The position numbers were made by a program, and so were the translations under genes. The notes under the pieces are model-generated. The model had not been told where the DNA came from. It saw only the letters and a program-made list of their open reading frames with translations, and made no database searches. From Pannonibacter indicus (GTDB taxonomy: Bacteria; Pseudomonadota; Alphaproteobacteria; Rhizobiales; Stappiaceae): DNA of 64,000 nucleotides. This document shows positions 44,283-52,741 of this stretch, piece by piece (the stretch's first letter is position 1; each line of letters opens with the position of its first letter). The DNA lies in contig NZ_LIPT01000001.1 of NCBI RefSeq assembly GCF_001418225.1, positions 434,001-498,000 of the forward strand, in the 5' to 3' direction.

Positions 44283-44313
44283 CATAAACTTTCGTAAAAC
44301 TTCCGCATCATCC

Positions 44314-44342
44314 GTCATGCCATGATCAAGTCATGGCATGAC
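44314..44342. repeat. 12-bp perfect inverted repeat
   Basis: GTCATGCCATGA and TCATGGCATGAC pair perfectly around TCAAG, 32 bases after the phosphatase stop. No T-run follows. It may be part of a double terminator or a binding site. Confidence 0.55.
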
Positions 44343-44376
44343 GAAGTACTAAATACCTACATCAACCTCCAAACAC

Positions 44377-44404
44377 AAAGGCCGGGCATCGCTGCCCGGC
44401 CTTT
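44377..44404 (+). terminator. Rho-independent terminator, probably bidirectional
   Basis: AAAGGCCGGGCA pairs perfectly with TGCCCGGCCTTT around TCGC. It lies between the convergent phosphatase and mannonate dehydratase genes and can serve both directions. Confidence 0.85.
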
Positions 44405-44428
44405 GACGTTCATGATCTGACGCAGCGG

Positions 44429-45589
44429 TCAGATGAAGGCGCGGATGGCGCGTTCGACCCCGCGCAACTCGGCAAGGCCGCGCAGGCGGCCGATGGCCGG
44501 ATAGCCGGGGTTGGAGGTCTTGCGCAGGTCATCCAGCAGCTGGTGCCCATGGTCGGGACGCATCGGCAGTTCGATGCCACGGCGGCGCTCGGCCAGAAGC
44601 ACGGCCTTGATCACCGCAACCATGTCCACGTCGCCATCAAGGTGAGCGGCTTCATGGAAGCTGCGCGGATCGGCTTCGCGCTTGGTGGCACGCAGATGCA
44701 GGAAATGCACCCGGTCCGCATGGGCTTCGAACATCTCGACCAGATTGTTGTCCGGCCGCACGCCATAGGAGCCGGTGCAGAAGGTGAAGCCGTTGGCGGG
44801 GCTGTCCACCATCGCTGCAATCGCCTTCATGTCAGCGGCGGTGGAGACCACGCGCGGCAGGCCGAACAGCGGGCGCGGCGGATCATCGGGATGGATGGCG
44901 AGCACGACGCCCTCCTTCTCGGCCACGGGAATCACGATCTTCAGGAAGGCGGCAAGGTTGGCGCGCAGGCGCTCCGCATCGACTTCGGCATAGGTGGCAA
45001 GGCGGGCGCGGAAGCTGTCGAGCGAATAGCTCTCCTCGGCGCCGGGCAGGCCGGCGATGATGTTGGCCATCAGCTTGGCCACGTCAGCTTCGCTCATGGC
45101 CGCATGGGCGGCGCGGGCCTGGTCGATCTCCTGCGCGCTGTACTCAGCCTCGGCGCCTTCACGCTTCAGGATGAACAGGTCAAAGGCGGCGAAGGCATCG
45201 GCATCAAAGCGCAGGCAGCGGGCGCCGTCCGGCAGCTCATAGGCCAGATCCGTGCGGGTCCAGTCGATCACCGGCATGAAGTTGTAGCAGATCGTCCGGA
45301 TGCCGCAGCGGGCGAGGTTCACCATGCTCTCCACCCAGGCTTCGGCGTAACGCTCCCAGCCCGGCGCGGCGGTCTTGATGTCCTCATGAACCGGAATGCT
45401 CTCGACCACGGACCAGGTGAGGCCAGCCGCCTCGATCACCGCCTTGCGCTCGAGAATGCGCTCCACCGGCCAGACCGTGCCATTGGGCTGGTCATGCAGG
45501 GCGGAAACGATGCCGGTGGCACCGGCCTGACGGATATCGGCGAGCGAGACGGGATCGGCCGGGCCGAACCAGCGCCATGTCTGTTCCAT
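44429..45589 (-). CDS. uxuA: Mannonate dehydratase UxuA
   Basis: A 386-residue enzyme that dehydrates D-mannonate to 2-keto-3-deoxygluconate in hexuronate breakdown. Hallmark segments are [16 protein letters not shown] at the start, [19 protein letters not shown] in the middle and MRPDHGHQ near the end. These supply Mn-ligand histidine, cysteine and acid residues of the family. It is transcribed leftward, downstream of the UxuR-like regulator. The UxuB partner (fructuronate reductase) is not in the window. Confidence 0.92.
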   Translation of the reverse strand: MEQTWRWFGPADPVSLADIRQAGATGIVSALHDQPNGTVWPVERILERKAVIEAAGLTWSVVESIPVHEDIKTAAPGWERYAEAWVESMVNLARCGIRTICYNFMPVIDWTRTDLAYELPDGARCLRFDADAFAAFDLFILKREGAEAEYSAQEIDQARAAHAAMSEADVAKLMANIIAGLPGAEESYSLDSFRARLATYAEVDAERLRANLAAFLKIVIPVAEKEGVVLAIHPDDPPRPLFGLPRVVSTAADMKAIAAMVDSPANGFTFCTGSYGVRPDNNLVEMFEAHADRVHFLHLRATKREADPRSFHEAAHLDGDVDMVAVIKAVLLAERRRGIELPMRPDHGHQLLDDLRKTSNPGYPAIGRLRGLAELRGVERAIRAFI

Positions 45590-45636
45590 GGATGAGGTTC
45601 CTCAATTGGAGGCGGTTGGGGTCTTGGGAGGAAAGG

Positions 45637-45679
45637 CTGGAATGGCCTGCCTTGCGCCGCCGCAAGCAGGCCATTCCAG
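45637..45679 (-). promoter_or_regulatory. Long intercistronic hairpin between gntR (uxuR-like) and uxuA
   Basis: Arms 45637-45656 and 45661-45679 pair over 19 bp with one bulged C and a CCGC loop. On the transcribed (minus) strand only a weak T-rich run (CTTTCC) follows. It may partially terminate transcription from the regulator gene or protect message ends. It lies 48 bases upstream of uxuA. Confidence 0.6.
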
Positions 45680-45746
45680 CAGAAACTCGGTTTACCGGGC
45701 CAATGCCCTTTGTCGGTGCGTCACTCCTTCCCCGTCCATGGCGCCA

Positions 45747-46496
45747 TCAGGAAACAGCGGCTGCTGCGGGGCGGCTGTCGAAGAGATAGCCATCAAACTG
45801 CGGGTCATCCACGTCGGACAGTTCCATCAGGGTCTGGCGCACGTTTTCAAGGTGCTGCCACATCGCCTGCCTGGCTGCGCGCGGGTCACGGCACTGCAGG
45901 GCGGTAAGGATCGCCTGATGATCCTCCAGCCAGCGGTGCCGGTAGGTCCGGTCGAAGATGCGCGCATGCAGGCGGGCCCACATGGGGCTTTGTTCGCGCT
46001 TGCGCCACAGCTCGTCGATCATGTCGACCAGCACGCTGTTCTGGGTGGCTTCGGCAATGAGATGGTGGAACAGCTCGTCGCCTGAATAGTCACCCGTGTC
46101 CTCTGCGATGGCCCGGCGCTCCATCTCCATCGCCTCGCGCAGGCGCAGGATGTCGGCCTTGGTCACCGTGGTGGCTGCAAAGGCGGCGATGGAGCTTTCC
46201 AGCACCTGCCGCGCCTGCAGCAATTCGAAAGGGCCGATGTCTCCGCGCGTGCCGGTGTCGTCACCGGCGGGCACCTTCACCACATAGGTACCGGAGCCCT
46301 TGCGCACATCGACAAGGCCTTCGATTTCGAGCCTCAGGATCGCCTCGCGCACGATGGAGCGCGAAACACCCAGCTCGTCAGAAATCTGCCGCTCGGGCTT
46401 CATGCGGTCGCCGGGCTGATAGGTTCCCCCGGCCAGCTCCCGCCGCAGGGCCTCCGCCACCTCCTCGTAGCGCCGCCTGCCGGATGCCTCGATCAT
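45747..46496 (-). CDS. GntR-family regulator, UxuR/ExuR-like
   Basis: A 249-residue FadR-type GntR regulator. The winged helix is at about residues 8-75 (YQPGDRMKPERQISDELGVS, REAILRLEIEGLVDV) followed by an FCD domain. Its neighbours are uxuA and TRAP genes. The intergenic region between the TRAP genes contains ATTGGTTGACCAAT, matching the known ExuR/UxuR operator form TTGGTNNACCAA, so it probably represses uronate genes until glucuronate-pathway intermediates bind. Assignment as uxuR rests on context and the operator. Confidence 0.82.
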   Translation of the reverse strand: MIEASGRRRYEEVAEALRRELAGGTYQPGDRMKPERQISDELGVSRSIVREAILRLEIEGLVDVRKGSGTYVVKVPAGDDTGTRGDIGPFELLQARQVLESSIAAFAATTVTKADILRLREAMEMERRAIAEDTGDYSGDELFHHLIAEATQNSVLVDMIDELWRKREQSPMWARLHARIFDRTYRHRWLEDHQAILTALQCRDPRAARQAMWQHLENVRQTLMELSDVDDPQFDGYLFDSRPAAAAVS

Positions 46497-46644
46497 CTTC
46501 GTCCTCCATCCGGCGTCAGGCCCCGTTCATGTGGCCCTCTCCTCCTGCCGGTCTGCCTCTTCCCTCAAGTGTCCGGCAGACCGCCACCTTGCGTCAATTA
46601 CACGATGCAGCGTATCTGCCCACCTTCCCCCTGAAACATAAGAC

Positions 46645-46671
46645 GAATCCGGGTGCAGAACACCCGGATTC
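46645..46671 (-). terminator. Terminator of the TRAP binding-protein gene
   Basis: GAATCCGGGTG and CACCCGGATTC form a perfect 11-bp stem with a 5-base loop, nine bases past the dctP stop. The T-run on the minus strand is weak, so termination may be partial. Confidence 0.6.
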
Positions 46672-46679
46672 CAGTTGTC

Positions 46680-47660
46680 TTACTCGCCAGCGGCCTGAAT
46701 GCGCTTGATGAGGTCGGCAACGCGCGGAGACTTGGCGGCAGCTTCCTCGATCATCGGCTTCACGGCTTCAGCGAACGGAGCCTTGTCGACGGCCACGAAC
46801 TTCACGCCCATTTCCTTCTCCGCCTGCACCTTTCCGGCGGCAACCTGCTCGTTCCAGCTGGCGCGGTGCAGGTCCATGGACTCATGGGCAGCCTGCTTCA
46901 GGGCAGCCTTTTCCTCGTCGGACAGGGTATCCCAGGTCTGGGTGGAGACCAGCACCACGGACGGAACCATGGTGTGCTCGTCCTCGGAGAAGATCTTTGC
47001 GACTTCACCATGGCGGGCGGTGGTCAGAGCCAGCGGGTTGTTCTCGGCCCCGTCAACCACTCCCTGCTGCAGGGCGCTGTACAGCTCGCCATAGGCAATC
47101 GGGGTCGGGCTTGCGCCCATCAGCTCGACCATGCGGATAGCGGTCGGGCTCGGCTGCACGCGGATCTTCATGCCCTTCAGGTCGGCCGGGGACTTGATTT
47201 CCTTGTTGGCATAGAAGGAGCGCGCGCCTTCCACGTAGTAGGCGATGCCGATGAAGCCCTTGTCCTTGGAAGCTTCGAGAATGTCGGTGCCGATCTCGCC
47301 GGAGAACACCTTGTAGGCGTGCTCTTCGTCCTTGAACAGGAACGGCAGGTTCAGCGGCGTGTAGGATTCTTCGAAGGCTTCCAGCTCGCTGGCGTTGGAG
47401 CGGGCCATGTCGAGCGAACCGTTCTGCAGCATTTCCATGGATTCGCGCTGGTTGCCCAGCTGCGCATTCGCATAGATGCGGATCTTCAGGCTGCCGCTGG
47501 TCAGTTCATCGACGCGCTTGGCCATGAATTCCATCGACTTGTGCAGCGGATGGTCTTCCGGGTTGTTGTGGTTGAGCTTCAGGGTGCGGGCGTCGGCAGT
47601 TGCGGAAAAAGCCAGCAGGGCTGCACCAGCCAGAGCGCCGAGACGATAGGTCATACGCAT
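46680..47660 (-). CDS. TRAP transporter solute-binding protein, DctP type
   Basis: A 326-residue periplasmic binding protein with signal peptide MRMTYRLGALAGAALLAFSA (cleavage near ADA). The DctP family sequence NHNNPEDHPLHKSMEFMAK and the carboxylate-binding arginine in MKIRVQPSP are seen. TRAP receptors bind organic acids; the UxuA context suggests a hexuronate. The gene runs away from dctQ and dctM, whereas the three genes usually form one operon. Confidence 0.88.
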   Translation of the reverse strand: MRMTYRLGALAGAALLAFSATADARTLKLNHNNPEDHPLHKSMEFMAKRVDELTSGSLKIRIYANAQLGNQRESMEMLQNGSLDMARSNASELEAFEESYTPLNLPFLFKDEEHAYKVFSGEIGTDILEASKDKGFIGIAYYVEGARSFYANKEIKSPADLKGMKIRVQPSPTAIRMVELMGASPTPIAYGELYSALQQGVVDGAENNPLALTTARHGEVAKIFSEDEHTMVPSVVLVSTQTWDTLSDEEKAALKQAAHESMDLHRASWNEQVAAGKVQAEKEMGVKFVAVDKAPFAEAVKPMIEEAAAKSPRVADLIKRIQAAGE

Positions 47661-47753
47661 GTCAAATTACCTCCCGATGATACTTCAGGATGCGCGCGGC
47701 GAGGAACCTCCCCCTGCCGGCCACATCGGAAACCGGCGGCACCCTCCGACCAG

Positions 47754-47767
47754 ATTGGTTGATCAAA
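47754..47767. promoter_or_regulatory. UxuR/ExuR-type operator, weaker site
   Basis: ATTGGTTGATCAAA matches the left half of the ATTGGTNNACCAAT form and part of the right half. It is about 90 bases upstream of the dctP start and 75 from the perfect site. Confidence 0.5.
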
Positions 47768-47828
47768 AAGGCCCGGCGCGCGACCAGAAATTTCGTCAAA
47801 GCACCGTCTTTGTCAACCTGTTTTGGAA

Positions 47829-47842
47829 ATTGGTTGACCAAT
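47829..47842. promoter_or_regulatory. UxuR/ExuR-type operator, perfect palindrome
   Basis: ATTGGTTGACCAAT is a perfect 6-2-6 inverted repeat with AA to its left and TC to its right. It matches the described gammaproteobacterial ExuR/UxuR consensus (AAATTGGTATACCAATTT) in the conserved positions. Confidence 0.7.
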
Positions 47843-48128
47843 TCCCGGAAATAGGTTTTCTCTGACCAGCCGGTTATGGAGGCAATCCGCCTCATTTTCC
47901 GGCATTGTCTGGGGGCTTCAACACCGGGACAGTTGTCAGCAGCGGCGGCCCAACCGCCATACCGAACCGCAGCATGCTCCTGCCCAACGAGGCACCGGCT
48001 GCTGCCAGGACATGCGGACAACCGGTGCAGCAGACCGGCAGACCAAGATTGAAAGGCAGGCCGGGACATAAAAGGTCCCGGGAGGAAACCGGGGCAGGCT
48101 GCCTGCCCCACTTGGAGGACATGCAGCC

Positions 48129-48662
48129 ATGCATGCACTGAAAGCCCACGTTGACCGCGTGCTGGGCCTGTTCATCGCCGCGATGTTTGCCGTCATGACG
48201 GTTTGCGTCGTCTGGCAGGTGCTTTCCCGATACGTATTGCCGACCCCAAGCGTCATCATGGAAAGCATCGCACGCGTTCTGTTCATCTGGGTCGGCCTGA
48301 TCGGTGCGGCCTATACTCTGGGCCAGCGCAAGCATCTGGCGATCGACTTCCTGATCCAGATGTCATCCCGGAAAGCCGCCCGCAACCTTGCGCTGCTGGT
48401 CACGGCCCTGATCGCGGCCTTTGCCGCCATCGTGATGGTCAAGGGCGGCATGGCGCTTGTGCAGCGGACGCTGTCTTCCGGCCAGATCGTTCCTGTCCTC
48501 AACATTCTGATGGGCTACGTCTACGCAGCCGTCCCCATTTCCGGCGGCCTGATGCTCTACTACTGCGCCGATTTCGCCGCAGGGCTCCTCACAGGCCGTT
48601 ACGCCCCCGTTGAAGATCTCGACGCCGATGCCTCATCCGGCGCAGAACCGGGCAAAGGATAA
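48129..48662 (+). CDS. TRAP transporter small permease, DctQ type
   Basis: A 177-residue membrane protein with four hydrophobic segments; the family signature is RVLFIWVGLIGAAYTLGQRK. ATG 48129 is 10 bases after GGAGG. It couples to the large permease encoded six bases downstream and stabilises the complex. A hydrophilic 20-residue tail ends the chain. Confidence 0.9.
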   Translation: MHALKAHVDRVLGLFIAAMFAVMTVCVVWQVLSRYVLPTPSVIMESIARVLFIWVGLIGAAYTLGQRKHLAIDFLIQMSSRKAARNLALLVTALIAAFAAIVMVKGGMALVQRTLSSGQIVPVLNILMGYVYAAVPISGGLMLYYCADFAAGLLTGRYAPVEDLDADASSGAEPGKG

Positions 48663-48668
48663 GCGACG

Positions 48669-49982
48669 ATGGAAACCGAATTGATGAGCGCCATCACCCT
48701 GTTTGGCGCATTCTTCCTGCTCATGTTCATCGGCGTTCCGATTGCCTTTGCAATCGGCATCTCGACGGTCCTGACCTTCACCCTGTTCCTGACCTACGAC
48801 CAGTCGATCAACAACACGGCGCAGCAGCTGGCCTCGGGCCTCGATACATTCACGCTCCTGGCCGTGCCCTTCTTCATTCTGGCGGGCAACATCATGAACC
48901 GGGGCGGCATCGCCTTGCGTCTCATCGAGCTCGCCAAGGTTCTTGGCGGCCGCCTGCCGGGCTCGCTGGCCCACTGCAACGTGCTGGCCAACATGATGTT
49001 CGGCTCGATCTCCGGCTCGGCCGTGGCCGCAGCGGCAGCCGTTGGCGGCGTCATGGCACCACTGCAGAAGAAGGAAGGCTATGACCCGGCGTTTTCCGCT
49101 GCCGTCAACATTGCCTCCTGCCCGACCGGCCTGCTGATTCCGCCCTCCACCACCTTCATCGTCTTCTCGCTGATTTCCGGCGGCACCTCGATTGCAGCGC
49201 TGTTTGTCGCAGGTTACGTGCCGGGCATCCTCATGGGGCTCGGCATCATGCTCGTCGCCGGTATCGTGGCGAAGAAGCGCGGCTATCCGGTCGCTCCGCG
49301 CCCAAGCTGGAGGGAAGTGATCCGGAAGACCGGCGATGCACTGCTTCCGCTTGGGCTGATCATTGTCATCATGGGCGGCATCATCAGGGGCATCTTCACG
49401 CCCACCGAGGCGTCGGCCGTCGCTGTGGTCTATACGCTGCTGCTGGCTCTCGTCTGGTACCGGGAAATCAGCATCCGCGACCTGCCGGGGATCATGATCG
49501 AGTCCGCCGTCACCACATCCATCGTGCTGCTGATGGTCGGCTGCTCCATCGCCATGTCCCGCGTCATGGCCTTTGCCGACATTCCCTACACCATCTCCGA
49601 CCTGCTGCTGTCGCTGTCCGAGAACCCGCTGGTGCTGCTGCTGATCATCAACATCGCCCTGCTGGTCGTCGGCATGTTCATGGACATGACGCCCGCACTG
49701 CTGATCTTCACCCCCATCTTCCTGCCGGTGGTGAAGGATCTGGGCATGGACCCGGTCCACTTCGGCGTGATGATGACCTTCAACCTCTGCCTTGGCATCT
49801 GCACCCCGCCCGTCGGCTCTGCATTGTTCGTCGGCTGCTCCGTGGCCAAGGTCTCGATCGCCCGCGTCCTGCGCCCGCTGCTGCCGATGATGGCCATGCA
49901 GTTCGCCGTGCTGCTGCTGATCACCTATGTTCCGGACCTGAGCCTGGCGCTGCCGCGCCTGCTGCTGGGTTATGGCGGCTGA
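48669..49982 (+). CDS. TRAP transporter large permease, DctM type
   Basis: A 437-residue Na-dependent permease with about 12 hydrophobic segments. Family hallmarks are FMFIGVPIAFAIGIS at the start, MFGSISGSAVAAAAAVGGVM and STTFIVFSLISGGTSIAALF. It forms the channel with DctQ and takes ligand from the DctP encoded divergently. Ends 15 bases before the GH31 gene, so they are probably cotranscribed. Confidence 0.92.
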   Translation: METELMSAITLFGAFFLLMFIGVPIAFAIGISTVLTFTLFLTYDQSINNTAQQLASGLDTFTLLAVPFFILAGNIMNRGGIALRLIELAKVLGGRLPGSLAHCNVLANMMFGSISGSAVAAAAAVGGVMAPLQKKEGYDPAFSAAVNIASCPTGLLIPPSTTFIVFSLISGGTSIAALFVAGYVPGILMGLGIMLVAGIVAKKRGYPVAPRPSWREVIRKTGDALLPLGLIIVIMGGIIRGIFTPTEASAVAVVYTLLLALVWYREISIRDLPGIMIESAVTTSIVLLMVGCSIAMSRVMAFADIPYTISDLLLSLSENPLVLLLIINIALLVVGMFMDMTPALLIFTPIFLPVVKDLGMDPVHFGVMMTFNLCLGICTPPVGSALFVGCSVAKVSIARVLRPLLPMMAMQFAVLLLITYVPDLSLALPRLLLGYGG

Positions 49983-49997
49983 CGCTGGAGACAAGTC

Positions 49998-52406
49998 ATG
50001 AAAACGCTTGAGACATTCACCCTCACCCGTTCCATCGAGGCCGGCATCGAGCTGGCCGTCGAAGGCCGCCACGTGATGACCGTGGAAGTGCTGGAAGACG
50101 CCCTGTTCCGCGTGCAGCTGCGTAAGAACGGAGACTTCCGCCTCGGCCGCAGCTGGACCGTAGCGCCCAAGCCCGAAGGCACGGCCACCCCTTGCGAAAC
50201 CCCGTGGGAAGGCCGCTCGCGGCGTGACCTTTCGGGTTTCTCCTGCCCGGCCTTCAAGCTGACCGACAATGGCGAGGCCGGCATCGTCATCACCACGGAC
50301 AAGCTCCGCCTCACCATCACGAAGCCGCTCACTTTCGTCTGGGAAGCGAAGCAGGCCGATGGCAGCTTCCTCGTCTTTGCCGAAGACCGCCCCACCGGCG
50401 CCTATCTGCTGGACGTGAAGTCTCACGCCCATGCCCATTTCCTGCTGCGCAAGACCGGCGAGCGGGTCTACGGCCTTGGCGAAAAGGCAGGCGACGTGGA
50501 GCGCTCCGGCCGCCGCTTCGAGATGCGCAACCTCGATGCCATGGGCTATGACGCCCGCTCGACGGACCCGCTCTACAAGCACTGGCCCTTCAGCATCACC
50601 CGCACGGCCTCGGCCGGTGCCTTCGGCATCTTCTACGATAACCTTGCAGGCAGCTGGTTCGATCTCGGCAACGAGCTGGACAACTACCACAAGCCCTACC
50701 GCGCCTACCGTGCCGAAGACGGCGACCTCGACTATTACATGAGCTGGGGTGCCTCGATTCTGGATGTGGTCAAGGCCAATGTCCGCCTCACTGGCGGCAC
50801 CGCCTTCCCGCCGCTGTGGACCATCGGCTACTCCGGCTCGACGATGCATTACACAGATGCAGAGAACGCGCAGGAGCAGCTGGAAGGCTTCGTCCGGCTG
50901 GTGGAAGAACACGACATCCCCTGCGACAGCTTCCAGCTGTCCTCGGGCTACACCTCCATCGGCCTGAAGCGCTACGTCTTCAACTGGAACACGGCCAAGG
51001 TGCCGGACCCGGCGGGCATGTCGGCGAAATTCGCCTCCGCCGGTCTGCATCTGGCGGCCAACATCAAGCCCTGCCTGCTGCAGGACCACCCGATGTTCGC
51101 CGATGTGGCGGCGAAGAAACTCTTCGTTCTCGACAGCGAGAGCGACACGCCCGCCCGCTCCGTGTTCTGGGATGACGAAGGCGCACACCTTGACTTCACC
51201 AACCCGGAAACCATCGCCTGGTGGCAGCAGAACGTGACCGAAAAGCTGCTTGGTTACGGCATCAACTCCACCTGGAACGACAACAACGAATACGAGATCT
51301 GGGACAGCCACGCCCGCTGCAACGGCTTCGGCGAGACCATCGACATCGGTCTCATCCGCCCGCTGATGCCAGTGCTGATGACCCGCGCCAGCTACGAGGC
51401 ACAGGTGCGCCACCAGCCGGATGTGCGCCCCTATCTCATCTCCCGTTCCGGCGCACCGGGGCTGCAGCGCTACGCCCAGACATGGTCCGGTGATAACCGC
51501 ACCGCCTGGGAAACCGTGCGCTACAACACCCGCATGGGCCTCGGCATGTCGCTGTCCGGCCTCTACAACATCGGCCATGACGTGGGCGGCTTTGCCGGTC
51601 CGCGTCCCGAGCCGGAGCTGTTTGTCCGCTGGGTGCAGAACGGCATCTTCCATCCGCGCTTCACCATCCATTCCTGGAACGACGACCGCACGGTCAACGA
51701 GCCCTGGATGTTCCCGGAAGTGACGGACCACATCCGCGACGCGATCAAGTTCCGCTACCGCCTGCTGCCGTACCTTTATACGGTGCTGCATGCGGCGGTG
51801 ACGGCCGACGAGCCGATGCTGCGCCCGACCTTCCTCGACCACGAAAGCGACGCACGCACCTTCGCCGAGAGCGACGAGTTCCTGATCGGCCGTGACCTGC
51901 TGGTGGCAAGCGTCATGGACAAGGGTGCCACGTCCCGCAGGCTATATCTGCCGGAGAACGGCACAGGCTGGTGGAACTTCTGGACCGGCGAGTGGTATGC
52001 AGGCGGTCAGGAACTCACCCTGCCCGTCACGCTCGGCTCCATGCCGCTGTTCGTGCGTGCAGGCAGCGTGCTGCCGCTGGCCGAAGGCCTGACCCGCGCC
52101 GACAGCCGCAAGGACACGGCCCGCACCTTCGCCATCTTCCCGGCACAAGGAGCAGCTTCCAGCGTCAGTCATGAATATGCGGACGACGGCTTTGCCGCCA
52201 ACGCGCTGGACGGTAACCATGCCCTGATCCGCATGGAACTGACCAGCGATGCAGACAGCATCAGCCTCACCCTCTCCCGCACGGGCGCCTACTCCCCGGC
52301 ATGGACAGAGGCGAAGGTGATCCTGCCGGCAGGTGAAACGCGCAAGCTGAGCGTCAATGGCGTCGCGGCAGCAAACGGCGCCACCGTCACCGTTCCGGCT
52401 GCCTGA
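49998..52406 (+). CDS. GH31 alpha-glucosidase/alpha-xylosidase
   Basis: An 802-residue glycoside hydrolase of family 31 (YicI-like). The catalytic nucleophile is D428 in WNDNNE and the general acid is D499 in SGDNRTAW, both inside the TIM barrel (about residues 260-600). N- and C-terminal beta-sandwich domains flank it. No signal peptide, so it acts on imported oligosaccharides. It follows dctM by 15 bases, unusual because TRAP importers do not carry oligosaccharides, so its substrate may be a small alpha-glycoside or xyloside. YicI enzymes cleave isoprimeverose. Confidence 0.88.
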   Translation: MKTLETFTLTRSIEAGIELAVEGRHVMTVEVLEDALFRVQLRKNGDFRLGRSWTVAPKPEGTATPCETPWEGRSRRDLSGFSCPAFKLTDNGEAGIVITTDKLRLTITKPLTFVWEAKQADGSFLVFAEDRPTGAYLLDVKSHAHAHFLLRKTGERVYGLGEKAGDVERSGRRFEMRNLDAMGYDARSTDPLYKHWPFSITRTASAGAFGIFYDNLAGSWFDLGNELDNYHKPYRAYRAEDGDLDYYMSWGASILDVVKANVRLTGGTAFPPLWTIGYSGSTMHYTDAENAQEQLEGFVRLVEEHDIPCDSFQLSSGYTSIGLKRYVFNWNTAKVPDPAGMSAKFASAGLHLAANIKPCLLQDHPMFADVAAKKLFVLDSESDTPARSVFWDDEGAHLDFTNPETIAWWQQNVTEKLLGYGINSTWNDNNEYEIWDSHARCNGFGETIDIGLIRPLMPVLMTRASYEAQVRHQPDVRPYLISRSGAPGLQRYAQTWSGDNRTAWETVRYNTRMGLGMSLSGLYNIGHDVGGFAGPRPEPELFVRWVQNGIFHPRFTIHSWNDDRTVNEPWMFPEVTDHIRDAIKFRYRLLPYLYTVLHAAVTADEPMLRPTFLDHESDARTFAESDEFLIGRDLLVASVMDKGATSRRLYLPENGTGWWNFWTGEWYAGGQELTLPVTLGSMPLFVRAGSVLPLAEGLTRADSRKDTARTFAIFPAQGAASSVSHEYADDGFAANALDGNHALIRMELTSDADSISLTLSRTGAYSPAWTEAKVILPAGETRKLSVNGVAAANGATVTVPAA

Positions 52407-52539
52407 CGTCAAAGGCGGGCGGAAGCGTCCGCCGCAAGAACCCCGGCGGTCCGAGGACCGCCACAACAAGAAGAGCACGGGCACCGGCCCTGCCGGCAAA
52501 CCCGGGCCTTTTTTCAAGGTCCTCCCAAGACGCACCTTG

Positions 52540-52574
52540 GCGCGGATGACCCCGGTCATCCGCGCTTTCTTTTT
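52540..52574 (+). terminator. Rho-independent terminator after the GH31 gene
   Basis: GCGCGGATGAC pairs perfectly with GTCATCCGCGC over CCCG and is followed by TTTCTTTTT. It ends the dctQM-GH31 transcript before the next importer. Confidence 0.88.
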
Positions 52575-52641
52575 GTCCCGGGGGACAAGGCTGGCAGGGC
52601 AGAAAACCGTGAACGAACGCCCCGCATAGGCTGCGGCTCAA

Positions 52642-52672
52642 AAAACTCACAGGCCCACAAAATATGAGTTTT
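52642..52672. promoter_or_regulatory. 8-bp inverted repeat upstream of BtuF-like gene
   Basis: AAAACTCA and TGAGTTTT are perfect inverted arms 15 bases apart, 70-100 bases upstream of the binding-protein start. It could be a regulator site or a leader hairpin. It lacks the conserved boxes of a cobalamin riboswitch. Confidence 0.4.
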
Positions 52673-52741
52673 AGAGTCTTGTTTGCTTCAGCGCGTGCAG
52701 TTACAAGGCGCCAGCTTCAACAGCTTGGCCGGAACACCCCC

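Larger units (their letters stand above)
47661..48128. other. Divergent TRAP intergenic region
   Basis: This 468-base gap contains two ExuR/UxuR-type sites and probable promoters for dctP (left) and dctQM (right). Further right are a CCGGGAC/GTCCCGG hairpin (48060-48082) and a GGGGCAG/CTGCCCC hairpin (48091-48109) just before the dctQ ribosome site GGAGG (48114-48118). No protein gene was found. Confidence 0.6.
52407..52741. other. Intergenic region after GH31
   Basis: This 335-base gap contains a strong terminator at 52540-52574, a weak hairpin with T-run at 52481-52515 (GGCCC...GGGCC, then six T), and an 8-bp inverted repeat (AAAACTCA/TGAGTTTT) at 52642-52672. No gene is seen. Confidence 0.6.

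Noticed and set aside
48633-51842. Open frame of 1069 codons antisense to dctM and the GH31 gene
   Set aside because: Long only because GC-rich coding DNA has few stops on the other strand. Its repeated H, Q, G and R content has no fold, while both genes opposite it have full catalytic or transport motifs.
52590-52741. Cobalamin riboswitch upstream of the BtuF-like gene
   Set aside because: No conserved B12 box is visible and the leader is short; only a simple 8-bp inverted repeat is present.
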